A stretch of DNA of 64,000 nucleotides from Actinomadura pelletieri DSM 43383 (lineage in GTDB: Bacteria; Actinomycetota; Actinomycetes; Streptosporangiales; Streptosporangiaceae), in NCBI RefSeq assembly GCF_003634705.1, contig NZ_RBWU01000005.1, positions 186,001 through 250,000 of the forward strand, written 5' to 3'. Position 1 is the stretch's first letter. The number at the start of each line of letters is the position of its first letter. Positions 27,187 to 35,906 of this stretch are shown here, in pieces. A model generated the notes under the pieces. The model searched no databases and was not told the DNA's origin. It was given only the letters and a program-made list of their open reading frames with translations. The position numbers and the translations under genes are program-made.

Positions 27187-28572
27187 GTGCGGGGCGTCGT
27201 GATCGCGGCGCTCGCCGCTCTGGTGAGCCTGCCGTGGTGGCTGCCCGGCCGGGTCGTGGCGCTGCGCGGATGGCTGTTCGCCCGCGTCAACGGTGACGAG
27301 GGCATTCCCGTTCCCGGAGACCTGGTCGGTGTGGAGGAGTTCAGGGACGTCTACTCCCACCCGGCGGCAGGCGGCCGCAGCAGGGGCGCCGCGCTGTCGG
27401 ACCTGTTCTGGTACTGGCTGTCGCCGGGCGCGCACGTCCATCAGGAGCACCTGGAGGCGGGCGAACGGTACGACGAGGTGGCCCGTGCGACGCGCCGGTT
27501 CCTGGCCGTCCCGCGCGCGGAGGCCGAGGAGCTGACGGTCCGCTGCGTCACCCGCGTCCTGCGCGAGCGGCTTCCGCGCGGGGACGCGGCGCGGATCGTC
27601 CGGCTGCGCGACCTGATGATGCCGGTCTGGGCGGAGTTCTACTACGAGCTGGTGTTCGGTGAGCCGTGCCCGCGCGCGGCACGCGATCTGATCGTCGGGA
27701 ACGCCGACGACGTCGTCACCGCGCTGAAGTGCTGCGGGCTCCGCCACATGGGACGCCGCCACCGGCTGACCCGCTACCTCGCCGGACGGCTCGACCACGT
27801 CCGGCATCCGCTGCCCGCGGGCCTTTCGGACGAGGAACACGCCTACTACCTGCAAGGAACGTTCTTCAACACCGCGGTCGTGCAGATGTCGGAGGCGATG
27901 GCGCACCTGCTGATGGTCCTCGCGCGGCACCCGGACGCGGCGGCGACCGCGCTCACCGGCGACGAGCGCGCGTTCGACCGGGTGCTCCAGGAGACGATGC
28001 GGCTCTACCCGCTGTTCGGGGTCGCGCACCGCATCACCACCGGGGACATCGGTCTCGCCGACGGGACGACCATCCCGGAGGGATCGGTGCTGTGCTTCGG
28101 CTACCCCGAGTTCCACCGCGCCGGATTCACCGACCCGGACCGGTTCGACCCGGACCGGTTCCGGAACGGTCCGGCCGCCAAGGACCTGAACCACATCCCG
28201 TTCGGTGTGGCGACGAACCGGCCCTGCCCCGCCTGGCGGCTCGCGCCGATCACGATGCGGGCCGCGGCGCGGGAGGTGCTGCGCCGGTACTCGCTCGCCA
28301 CGTCCGCGTCGCACACCAGGTCGATGCCCAACCGGGGGCCGTGCCTGCTCGTCCCCCGCCACACCACGCCCCGCCGGTCGGTCCGGTCGTCGCGACGTGC
28401 GGCCCTGCTGTTCCTGCGCTCACGCGACCGGGTCGAGGACGTGTGGCGCGGCGTCGTCCAACTCGTCCTCGGCACCTTCATGGTCTGGGACGCCCGCAGG
28501 CAGCGACTCTGCGAACGCCACTTCGCACACTTGGAGGACAGTCATGCTCCCTCTCGCAGCGGCCCCCGCTGA
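27187..28572 (+). CDS. Cytochrome P450
   Basis: About 461 residues with an N-terminal hydrophobic helix (VVIAALAALVSLPWWLPG), unusual for soluble bacterial P450s and suggesting membrane association. The K-helix EXXR reads ETMRLYP near 270 and the heme-thiolate loop reads PFGVATNRPCPAWRLAP near 345 with the axial cysteine. I-helix oxygen-binding residues are atypical (TFFNTAVVQ). GTG 27187 has GAGG 8 nt upstream; GTG 27199 is the alternative. Either start lies inside the lost 3' part of the oxidase gene. The 3' end overlaps the antiporter gene by 29 nt. Likely an oxidative tailoring step. Confidence 0.82.
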   Translation: MRGVVIAALAALVSLPWWLPGRVVALRGWLFARVNGDEGIPVPGDLVGVEEFRDVYSHPAAGGRSRGAALSDLFWYWLSPGAHVHQEHLEAGERYDEVARATRRFLAVPRAEAEELTVRCVTRVLRERLPRGDAARIVRLRDLMMPVWAEFYYELVFGEPCPRAARDLIVGNADDVVTALKCCGLRHMGRRHRLTRYLAGRLDHVRHPLPAGLSDEEHAYYLQGTFFNTAVVQMSEAMAHLLMVLARHPDAAATALTGDERAFDRVLQETMRLYPLFGVAHRITTGDIGLADGTTIPEGSVLCFGYPEFHRAGFTDPDRFDPDRFRNGPAAKDLNHIPFGVATNRPCPAWRLAPITMRAAAREVLRRYSLATSASHTRSMPNRGPCLLVPRHTTPRRSVRSSRRAALLFLRSRDRVEDVWRGVVQLVLGTFMVWDARRQRLCERHFAHLEDSHAPSRSGPR

Positions 28573-29854
28573 GGACCCCAACCTCGCGCTGACCCTGAAG
28601 GTGCTCCCGGCCCTCGTCGTCATCCTCCTCGCCGCGGGCGTGTGCGGACGCCTGGCCCGGACGGTCGGCCAGCCGCGCGTCCTCGGCGAGATGGTCGCCG
28701 GCGTCCTGCTCGGCCCGACGCTGTTCGGGCAGGTGTGGCCGGACGCGCAGGAGAAGGTGTTCCCGAGCGAGGTCGTCCCCGTCCTGTACATCGTGAGCAA
28801 CATCGGGTTGACGCTCTACATGTTCCTCGTCGGCGCGGGTTTGGACCACGGGTCGCGGACGCCGGGCGAGGGACGGCGCGCGCCGCTGCTGGCACTGTCG
28901 GGGATCCTGCCGTCGATCGTCCTCGGTTTCGTCGTCGGCGCCGCGCTGTACGGCACGCTGTCGCGCGACGACGTCGGCCGGTGGGAGTTCGCCCTGTTCG
29001 TCGGCGGCGCGCTCTCGCTCACCGCGTTCCCGATGCTGGCGCGGATCCTGTACGAGCGGGGGCTGGAGAACTCGCCGCTCGGACGGCTGTCGCTGCTGGC
29101 CGCGTCGATCGACGACGCGGCGGCCTGGTGCCTGCTCGCCGTCCTGTCCGCATGGCATCTCGGCACCGGTCCGGGCGGGGCGCTGCGCACGATCGCGCTC
29201 GCGGGCGTCTTCGCGGCGGTGATGCTGCTGGTGGTGTCCCGGCTGCTGCGTCCGCTGGGCCGGGAGGTCGCCCGGGCGGGTTCGCTCGGCCCGACCGCGC
29301 TGTACATCGTCGTCATCGTGCCGTTGACGGCGGGCTGGTTCACCGACTGGATCGGCGTCTACTCGGTGTTCGGCGGGTTCGTCGCGGGTCTGGCGATGCC
29401 CCGCGACCGGGAGTTCCGGGAGGCGCTGCACGCGAAGACGATGGGGATCGTCTCGACGCTGCTGCTGCCGGTGTTCTTCGCCTTCTCCGGGCTGAACACC
29501 GAACTCGGCGGCATCACCGGCGCCACCATGCTGCTCTCGTTCGCCGCGATCATCACGGCGGGCTTCTGCGGCAAGTACTTCGGTTGCGCGCTGGCGATGC
29601 GCGGGCTCGGGTTCGGCTGGCGTGACGCCTACGCGGTCGGCGGGTTGATGAACGCGCGCGGTCTGATGATTCTGATCTTCATCAATATCGGCCTGGCCCA
29701 GGGCATGATCACCCGGGAGCTGTTCGCGATGCTGGTGCTGGTCGCGGTCATCACCACCGCGGCGGCCGTCCCGCTCTACCGGCTGGCGCTGCCGGACCGG
29801 CTGGAACGCGCCCGCATCCCCGAGGACCCCGAGCCCGTCCCCCGGGCCGCCTGA
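28544..29854 (+). CDS. CPA2-family cation/proton antiporter (Kef-type)
   Basis: About 436 residues, 12-13 predicted helices, Na_H_Exchanger fold. Recognisable family segments are RVLGEMVAGVLLGPTLFGQ near 35, SLTAFPMLARILYERG near 160, the acidic pair ASIDDAAAWCLLA near 190 and the late segment VGGLMNARGLMILIFINIGL near 365. Several antibiotic clusters (glycopeptides, for example) contain a linked antiporter of this kind. ATG 28544 follows GGAGGAC and lies inside the P450 3' end, so it is the last gene of the operon. Role in product export or ion balance is inferred. Confidence 0.85.
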   Translation: MLPLAAAPAEDPNLALTLKVLPALVVILLAAGVCGRLARTVGQPRVLGEMVAGVLLGPTLFGQVWPDAQEKVFPSEVVPVLYIVSNIGLTLYMFLVGAGLDHGSRTPGEGRRAPLLALSGILPSIVLGFVVGAALYGTLSRDDVGRWEFALFVGGALSLTAFPMLARILYERGLENSPLGRLSLLAASIDDAAAWCLLAVLSAWHLGTGPGGALRTIALAGVFAAVMLLVVSRLLRPLGREVARAGSLGPTALYIVVIVPLTAGWFTDWIGVYSVFGGFVAGLAMPRDREFREALHAKTMGIVSTLLLPVFFAFSGLNTELGGITGATMLLSFAAIITAGFCGKYFGCALAMRGLGFGWRDAYAVGGLMNARGLMILIFINIGLAQGMITRELFAMLVLVAVITTAAAVPLYRLALPDRLERARIPEDPEPVPRAA

Positions 29855-29974
29855 CGCTCGGGGCGGCGCTGGCGCAAGACGAGCGACCCGACGATTCGGT
29901 TCAAATTTAAAGAAAGTTGTCCACTAGTGTCCGTGTCTCTGGTGGGACGGGGACGACGGTGGGAGCGTGGGATC

Positions 29975-30661
29975 GTGGCCGATTCAACGGGCCCCGGCGA
30001 CCCGCCACGCCGGCTGTTGATCGTCGAGGACGACCGCGAGCTCGCCCGGATGCTCGCCGCCCTGTTCGTCGAGCAGGGCTACGCGGTCGACCTCGCCGCC
30101 GAGGGCCAGCGCGGGCTGCATCTCGGGCTGAGCAGGAACTACGACGCACTGATCATCGATCGTGGGCTGCCCGTGCTCGACGGCGTCGAGCTGGTCCGCC
30201 GCCTGCGCGGCCGGGGTGTCACCGCGCCCGCGCTCGTGCTGACCGCGTTCGGATCGCTCGCCGACCGGGTCACCGGGCTCGACGCGGGCGCCGACGACTA
30301 CCTCGTCAAACCGTTCGAGATCGACGAGCTGCTCGCCCGGGTGCGGGCGCTGCACCGCCGCCATCTGGACCGCGCGCAGGTGCTGCCGCTCGGCGCGGGA
30401 CGGCTCGACCCGCTGTCCCGGCTGGTGAGCCTGCCGACCGGTGAGCATGTGGCGCTGTCGGGGCGGGAGGCGCGGCTGCTGATGGCGCTGGCGACCCGTC
30501 CGGGGCAGGTGCACACGCGCGCGTCGCTGCGGCAACGCGTGTTCGACGAGGCCCGGACGGAGTCGATCGTCGACACCTACGTCTACTACTTACGCAGCAA
30601 GTTGGGCGCGGACGTCGTGCGCACCGTGCGCGGCGTGGGCTACCGGCTGGGTGAGCTGTGA
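29975..30661 (+). CDS. OmpR-family response regulator
   Basis: About 228 residues. The receiver domain has LLIVEDDRELAR at the N-terminus, phospho-acceptor Asp in ALIIDRGLP near 55 and LVKPFEIDEL near 105; the C-terminal winged helix has LSGREARLLMALATRPGQV and TYVYYLRSKLGADVVRTVRG. GTG 29975 gives the normal N-terminus; GTG 29927 would add 16 non-family residues. Stop and kinase start overlap as GTGA. The AT-rich upstream stretch (29900-29925) probably holds the promoter. Target genes are unknown; the accessory operon upstream and the exporter downstream are candidates. Confidence 0.88.
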   Translation: MADSTGPGDPPRRLLIVEDDRELARMLAALFVEQGYAVDLAAEGQRGLHLGLSRNYDALIIDRGLPVLDGVELVRRLRGRGVTAPALVLTAFGSLADRVTGLDAGADDYLVKPFEIDELLARVRALHRRHLDRAQVLPLGAGRLDPLSRLVSLPTGEHVALSGREARLLMALATRPGQVHTRASLRQRVFDEARTESIVDTYVYYLRSKLGADVVRTVRGVGYRLGEL

Positions 30662-31662
30662 ACGGCCGTCCCATCCGGGACCCGGACCGGCGGCTGCTGT
30701 CAAAGATCCGCGGCGATGTCACCGTCCAGGTCGCGGGTGTCGCCGTGCTGCTGTTGGGGATCCTCGGTACGGTCGTCTACCGCACGGCCGCGACCGGTCT
30801 CGACGCGCCCGCGCGGCGCAGGCTGCTGCGGACGGTCGCCGCCACGGAGGCCGCGGCCCTGCCGGTCGCGCTGCTGACCGGCCGCGCCATCGCCGACCGG
30901 ACGCTCGCGCCGCTGGACGAGGCCCTCGCGCGACGGCGACGGTTCGCGGCGGACGTCGGCCACGAGCTGCGCGCCCCGCTGACCCGCTTACACACCCGCG
31001 CGCAGCTCACCGCGCGGCGGCTGCGCAACGGCACGGACGTCACCGCGGACGTGGACCGGCTCGTCACCGGCACCCGGCAGCTCGGCGAGGTCGTCGAGGA
31101 CGTGCTGGCGTCGGCGGTGCCGCCGGGGCGGGGTCCGGCGGCGCTCGTCCCCGTCGACCTCGGCGCGCTCGCCCGGGAACTGGCCGCCGCCGAGTCGGCG
31201 CGGGCGCTGGAACGCGGCGTGACGATCGAGGTCACCGGACCCGACGGCGCGTCCACCGGCGGGCCCGTCGTCCCGGGGCGGGAGACGGCGCTGCGGCGGG
31301 TGCTGTCCGCGCTGGTCGACAACGCGCTCGGCCACACGCATCGCGGCGGACGTGTCCGGCTGTCGCTGTCGAGCACACCGGCGCTGGTGGAGTTGACCGT
31401 CCGCGACGACGGCGACGGCTTCGACCCGCGCGGCGCGGGGCACCTGTTCGACCGGTTCGCCAGCGGACGGAGCGGTGGTCACGGCCTCGGTCTCGCCCTG
31501 GCCCGGGAGGTCGTGGAGGGTCTCGGCGGCACGCTCACCGCCGAGGGCGGGCCGGGCGCCGGAGCGGCGTTCACGATCCGTTTTCCGACCGACCCCCATG
31601 TGCGGGCGCGCGGTCGTCGGGTGGACTGTAGGTCAGGCCGAGCGTGCCGGAGACCTCGATGA
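30658..31662 (+). CDS. Intramembrane-sensing histidine kinase
   Basis: 334 residues. Two hydrophobic segments (VAGVAVLLLGILGTVVY near 25-42 and AAALPVALLTGRAI near 65-78) separated by only about 20 residues suggest no real sensor domain outside the membrane. HisKA H-box RFAADVGHELRAPLTRLH near 100, N-box LSALVDNALGH near 222, G1 VRDDGDGFD near 255 and G2 GGHGLGLALA near 278 are all present, so it should be active. The last ~25 residues (Arg-rich) extend beyond the ATPase fold and are encoded opposite the 3' end of the tetR gene (92-nt convergent overlap). Confidence 0.87.
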   Translation: MNGRPIRDPDRRLLSKIRGDVTVQVAGVAVLLLGILGTVVYRTAATGLDAPARRRLLRTVAATEAAALPVALLTGRAIADRTLAPLDEALARRRRFAADVGHELRAPLTRLHTRAQLTARRLRNGTDVTADVDRLVTGTRQLGEVVEDVLASAVPPGRGPAALVPVDLGALARELAAAESARALERGVTIEVTGPDGASTGGPVVPGRETALRRVLSALVDNALGHTHRGGRVRLSLSSTPALVELTVRDDGDGFDPRGAGHLFDRFASGRSGGHGLGLALAREVVEGLGGTLTAEGGPGAGAAFTIRFPTDPHVRARGRRVDCRSGRACRRPR

Positions 31663-32326
31663 GCATCAGCTCGAACATCGGCTCGGCGTCGTCCAGCGAG
31701 AAGTCGAGGTGGCCGAAGGCCTCCAGGCTGACGCCGCCCTGCAACCTGATCCAGCACTTGAGGAACTGCTGGATCACGCCGAGCGGCAGCTCCACGCCGA
31801 TCTCGTCGCGGTAGCGGCGGAGCTGCGGCCGCAGGACGGGGTCGATCTCGTCGTCGGCCGGGATGGGGAACGGCTTCTTCCGCCACAGCTCCAGGAACAG
31901 GTTCATGAACGTCCAGCCGAACCTGCGGGCGCACTCCTCGGCGAAGTCGGCCCTCTCCTGGTCGGTCGCGCGGCCGCGCACGGGCGCCCCGAACAACAGC
32001 CCGTACTCGCGGGGATGCGACAGGGCCCAGCGCCGGAACTGGCGTGACACGGCCAGGAACTTGCCGCTCATGTCGCCCGGCGTGACCCGGTGGATCGCCT
32101 CGTGCAAGTCGTCGGTCAGCTCGGTGAAGATGTCGCCGACGACGTGCCGGAGCAGCTCCCCGTGGCTGTCGAAGTAGCGGTAGAGCGCCGGGGCCGTCAT
32201 GCCCATCTCCCGGGCGATGGCCCGGAGCGTCACCGCCTCCGGGCCCTGTTCGACAAGGATCCGCCGGGCCGTCTCGGAGATCTCCTTGACCGTCGCCGCC
32301 CGCAGCCGGTCACGCCGGGATTCCAC
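31571..32326 (-). CDS. TetR-family repressor of the divergent MMPL exporter
   Basis: About 251 residues. HTH near residues 12-55: ISETARRILVEQGPEAVTLR then IAREMGMTAPALYRYF. The C-terminal part resembles TetR_C_13/WHG ligand domains (SHPREYGLLFGAPVRG). GTG 32326 is chosen because GAGGAGGGG lies 8 nt upstream; the frame is open to 32395. It diverges from the MMPL gene across a short region with a tandem 16-bp repeat (32425-32456), so it most likely represses the exporter and itself, being released by an amphiphilic ligand. The 3' end overlaps the kinase gene on the other strand. Confidence 0.85.
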   Translation of the reverse strand: MESRRDRLRAATVKEISETARRILVEQGPEAVTLRAIAREMGMTAPALYRYFDSHGELLRHVVGDIFTELTDDLHEAIHRVTPGDMSGKFLAVSRQFRRWALSHPREYGLLFGAPVRGRATDQERADFAEECARRFGWTFMNLFLELWRKKPFPIPADDEIDPVLRPQLRRYRDEIGVELPLGVIQQFLKCWIRLQGGVSLEAFGHLDFSLDDAEPMFELMLIEVSGTLGLTYSPPDDRAPAHGGRSENGS

Positions 32327-32424
32327 AGCGTCGCCCCTCCTCTCTTGGTCCGCGGTTCCGCTCACCGGTTCCCCCGCATGATTCCTCAAGAACACCCTTG
32401 ACGACAGCGAACGACGTATGCATA

Positions 32425-32456
32425 GTTAACAGCGTTCTCAGTTTACAACGTTCACT
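32425..32456. promoter_or_regulatory. Tandem 16-bp operator candidate between tetR and MMPL gene
   Basis: GTTAACAGCGTTCTCA is followed at once by GTTTACAACGTTCACT; 12 of 16 positions agree. Each unit is a loose dyad of the form GTTnACAnCGTTCnC. The location between divergent tetR and exporter genes fits a two-dimer TetR operator. Confidence 0.6.
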
Positions 32457-32505
32457 ACGGTGACGGGATGTCACACCGCGTGCCGGACAGGCAGGAGGAA
32501 CGGGG

Positions 32506-34692
32506 ATGTTCGAGCGATGGGGACGATGGGTCCATCGGCGCCGCAGATGGGTCCTCGCCGTCGCGGGCGCGGCACTGGTCTTCGCCGGTGTCTGGGGGAC
32601 GGGCGTGTTCGGCGCGCTGGCGTCGGCCGGCGGCTTCCACACCCCCGGCAGCGAGAGCGTGCGGGCGGCCGAGATCGCCGAGCGCGATCTCGGGCGCGAC
32701 GCGGCCGACGTCGTGATCCTCTACGAGGGCCGCACGACCGTCGACGATCCGCGGTTCCGCGCGTCGGTCGAGCAGGCGCTCGGTGCCCTGCCCAAGGACA
32801 AGATCGCCGGGACGACCACCTACTGGACGACCGGCTCCCCGCAGTTCGTCAGCGAGGACAAGACCGCCACCTACGCGGTCCTGCGGCTCGCGGGCGCCGA
32901 CGAGGCGGCCCGCGAGGACGGCTATGAGGCGATCCGGGACGATCTCACCAAGGTCGGCGGCGGGCTGACCGCCAAGGTCGGTGGGGGCGTCGGCACCGAG
33001 ACCGCCGTCAACGAGCGCGTCTCGTCCGACATCGCCCGCGCCGAGAGCATGGCCATGCCCGTGCTGCTCGTCCTGCTGGTGCTGATCTTCGGCGGGCTGG
33101 TCGCGGCGAGCCTGCCGCTGCTGATCGGGGGTTTCGCGATCCTCGGCTCGTTCACCGCGCTGCACGCCCTCACCTATGTGACCGACGTGTCGATCTTCGC
33201 GGTGAACATCACCACGTTCCTCGGGCTCGGCCTCGCCATCGACTACGGCCTGTTCGTGGTGACCCGCTTCCGGGACGAGTCGCGCAAGCCCGGCGTCACC
33301 CCCGAGGACGTCATGGCCACGACGATGGCCACGGCCGGACGCACCGTCGCCGTCTCCGGCATCACCGTCGCCGTGTCACTGTCCGGGCTGCTGCTGTTCG
33401 ACCAGGCGTTCCTCGTCTCCATGGGCTACGGCGGCATCGCGACCGTGATCGTCTGCATGATCGGCGCGCTGACCGTGCTGCCCGCGATGCTGGCCGTCCT
33501 CGGCCCGAAGGTGAACGCGCTGTCGGTCCGCGGGCGCCGGGGCCGCCGCGCCCGGGAGGCGGGGGGCGAGAGCCGGTTCGACGCCTGGTGGGGACGGCTC
33601 GCGGTCAGCGTCATGCGCCGTCCGATCGTCTACATCGTCGCCACGTTCGCGCTGCTCCTCGCGCTCGGCGCCCCGTTCCTGCACGTCAGTTGGGGCGGCC
33701 TGGACGCCAGGGTGCTGCCCACGGGCACCGACGCCCGGGTCGTCGCCGAGACGCTGGAGACCAGGTTCGAGCGCAACTCCACCGTTCCCATCGAGGCCGT
33801 GGTGACGGGGACGTCCGACCAGGCGGCCGTCCAGGCGTACCGGGGCCGCCTGGACGCGCTGCCGGGAGTCACCGCCGCCACCGTGACCGGCGCCAAGGGC
33901 ACCACGACGCGGATCGCGCTGCAGTACGAGGTCGACCCGAACTCCGGCGCCGCCCGCGACCTGGTCCGGCAGGTGCGGGACGTGCCCGCCCCGCCCGGCG
34001 CGCAGGCCCGGATCGGCGGCGACACCGCCGAGCTCGTCGACCAGCTCGACAGCATCGGCTCGAAACTGCCATGGCTCGCCCTGTTCGTCGGCGGCGCGAC
34101 GTTCATCCTGCTCTTCCTGGCCTTCGGATCGCTGCTGCTGCCGCTGAAGGCGATCCTGATGAACATGCTGTCGCTGACGGCCACGTTCGGCATCGTCGTG
34201 CTGATCTTCCAGGACGGCAATCTGTCCGGGCTGCTGAACTTCACCGCGACCGGCGACCTCAGCCCGGCCATGCCGATCCTGATGCTGGCCATGCTGTTCG
34301 GCATCTCGATGGACTACGAGGTGTTCCTGCTGTCGCGGGTCAGGGAGCAGTACGACAAGACCGGTGACAACACGGCCGCGGTCGCCGCGGGCGTGCAGCG
34401 CACCGGCGCCATCATCACCAGCGCGGCGCTGCTGTTCATCATCGTGATCGGCGCGTTCTCCACGTCCGGCATCACGTTCATCAAGATGACCGGCGTCGGC
34501 ATGGCGATCGCGATCCTGCTGGACGCGACCGTCGTCCGGGCCCTGCTGGTGCCCGCGACGATGCGGCTGATGGGCCGCGCGAACTGGTGGGCGCCCGGCC
34601 CGCTCGGCCGCGTCTACGGCCGGTTCGGCATCCGCGAGGGCGGCGACGCGCCCGACCCGGCGCCGCGACCCCCGCTGGAGCCCGTGGCCTGA
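32506..34692 (+). CDS. MMPL/RND-family transporter
   Basis: 728 residues, one full MMPL protein with two repeats of one helix, a large extracytoplasmic loop and five helices. Family motifs: GLGLAIDYGLFVVTRFRDE near 240 and the second-repeat LFGISMDYEVFLLSRVREQ near 600, carrying the proton-relay Asp-Tyr pairs. Actinobacterial MmpL proteins move lipids, siderophores or drugs across the inner membrane by proton motive force. ATG 32506 follows GGAGGA. Adjacent divergent TetR and tandem operator indicate inducible expression. Substrate unknown. Confidence 0.9.
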   Translation: MFERWGRWVHRRRRWVLAVAGAALVFAGVWGTGVFGALASAGGFHTPGSESVRAAEIAERDLGRDAADVVILYEGRTTVDDPRFRASVEQALGALPKDKIAGTTTYWTTGSPQFVSEDKTATYAVLRLAGADEAAREDGYEAIRDDLTKVGGGLTAKVGGGVGTETAVNERVSSDIARAESMAMPVLLVLLVLIFGGLVAASLPLLIGGFAILGSFTALHALTYVTDVSIFAVNITTFLGLGLAIDYGLFVVTRFRDESRKPGVTPEDVMATTMATAGRTVAVSGITVAVSLSGLLLFDQAFLVSMGYGGIATVIVCMIGALTVLPAMLAVLGPKVNALSVRGRRGRRAREAGGESRFDAWWGRLAVSVMRRPIVYIVATFALLLALGAPFLHVSWGGLDARVLPTGTDARVVAETLETRFERNSTVPIEAVVTGTSDQAAVQAYRGRLDALPGVTAATVTGAKGTTTRIALQYEVDPNSGAARDLVRQVRDVPAPPGAQARIGGDTAELVDQLDSIGSKLPWLALFVGGATFILLFLAFGSLLLPLKAILMNMLSLTATFGIVVLIFQDGNLSGLLNFTATGDLSPAMPILMLAMLFGISMDYEVFLLSRVREQYDKTGDNTAAVAAGVQRTGAIITSAALLFIIVIGAFSTSGITFIKMTGVGMAIAILLDATVVRALLVPATMRLMGRANWWAPGPLGRVYGRFGIREGGDAPDPAPRPPLEPVA

Positions 34693-34717
34693 CCCGGCCG
34701 TCCGCACGCTCATCTCC

Positions 34718-34763
34718 GCATATCAGTGCCCCGGACCTCGCGAGGGCCGGGGCACTGATATGC
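34718..34763 (+). terminator. Very long perfect hairpin after the MMPL gene
   Basis: A perfect 17-bp outer stem (GCATATCAGTGCCCCGG with CCGGGGCACTGATATGC) encloses a 12-nt segment that contains a further CCTCG/CGAGG stem after one mismatch, about 22 bp in all. It starts 26 nt after the MMPL stop. Likely a strong terminator; no T-tract. Confidence 0.75.
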
Positions 34764-34865
34764 GCAAACCACTTGTGATCCGCCTCACCCGCCAAGACAC
34801 TGAATCCAATTCCACCCCCCGCCGCGCCCTTTCTTGCGCGCGCTCTTGTGCATTTGGAGGAAAGC

Positions 34866-35168
34866 ATGTCCGCGCAGGTGATCATCGAAGGGGAGGAGGC
34901 GCTCGGGCACCTGGAGCGCCTCACCGCCGAGCTGCGCTCCCGCGGTTGGACGGTCGAGGTCGCCGCTCCCCACGACCGCCGTCCGTCCGCGATCGTCGCC
35001 GACCCGCGGAACCCGCACCTGAGCGACGGCGTCATCGCCGCCCAGGAAGGCCCGGACGGCTCCTGGTCGTACTTCTACGCCTGGGGCGAGCGGATCGCTT
35101 CGTGCGCCGACCCGTCCGCCGCGGCGGCGGCGCTCGGCCGCGTGCTCGACGCACGTCGCGACGCCTGA
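34866..35168 (+). CDS. Conserved hypothetical protein, 100 aa
   Basis: A 100-residue soluble protein beginning MSAQVIIEGEEALGHLERL, with an alpha-beta pattern and a conserved-looking SWSYFYAWGERIASC segment near 70. No signal peptide or membrane span. ATG 34866 has GGAGGAAAGC upstream; the earlier in-frame ATG at 34848 lacks a ribosome site. Monocistronic between the MMPL hairpin and the SodC-like gene. Function not recognised. Confidence 0.7.
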   Translation: MSAQVIIEGEEALGHLERLTAELRSRGWTVEVAAPHDRRPSAIVADPRNPHLSDGVIAAQEGPDGSWSYFYAWGERIASCADPSAAAAALGRVLDARRDA

Positions 35169-35312
35169 ACCGTTCGGCGCACGGGAACGACCTCTCACCG
35201 CACCCAAGGGGTGAGAACTCCCGCCCGGTGGGGATGATCGTGAGTCATCGACCGCGGGGGACCGGTCCGCACCGGTGCCCCGCGACCGCTCCCGCAACCG
35301 AAGAAGGACGTC

Positions 35313-35825
35313 ATGCGAACAACCGCCCGCGCCGCCCTCACCCTGGCGGCCGCCGGAGCCGTGCTCGTTCCGCTCGCGACCCCCGCCCTGGCCCGTCCCG
35401 ACAAGATCGTCGTCAATGGCCCGACCTACGTCTACGACCAGGCGTTCAAGGACGTCAAAACCAAGATCACGGCGCAGCGCACGAAGGACACGACGAGCGT
35501 GCTGCTCCAGGCGTCGGGCTTCCCCGCCGAGGCCGCCGGCAAGACCTTCGGCGTCCACGTGCACGTGAACCCGTGCGGACCGAAGGGCGAGGACGCCGGC
35601 CCGCACTACATGAACCCCGACGGCTCCCACGACCTGCCGATGGAGCAGATGGAGATCTGGCTCGACGTCACGGTCGCCAAGGACGGCACCGGCCACTCCG
35701 GTGACACCGTGCCGTGGAGGGTCGCCAAGAAGGCGGCCGGTTCGGTCATCATCCACGCCCTGCCCACCGACCCCGCGACCGGCGGCGCCGGGGCACGGAA
35801 CATCTGCACCACCGTTCCGTTCTAG
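35313..35825 (+). CDS. Secreted Cu/Zn superoxide dismutase-like protein
   Basis: 170 residues with a signal peptide (ARAALTLAAAGAVLVPLATPALA). The mature part shows SodC elements: FGVHVHVNPCGPKGEDAG with the HxH copper pair, GPHYMNPDGSHDLP, EIWLDVTVAKDGTGHS, and VIIHALPTDPATGGAGAR followed by Cys. It keeps the His ligands HVH, PHYMN and VIIHA and a Cys pair for the disulfide, but is short and diverges at the zinc loop. Probably extracytoplasmic superoxide defence, or a non-catalytic copper-binding relative. ATG 35313 follows GAAGAAGGACG. Confidence 0.75.
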   Translation: MRTTARAALTLAAAGAVLVPLATPALARPDKIVVNGPTYVYDQAFKDVKTKITAQRTKDTTSVLLQASGFPAEAAGKTFGVHVHVNPCGPKGEDAGPHYMNPDGSHDLPMEQMEIWLDVTVAKDGTGHSGDTVPWRVAKKAAGSVIIHALPTDPATGGAGARNICTTVPF

Positions 35826-35906
35826 CGGAGCCCGTCGAACCGCCGCGGTCCTGACCCTCGCGGTGGAACACGTCGACGCGCGGCCGCAGGACGACCTGTG
35901 GCGGGG

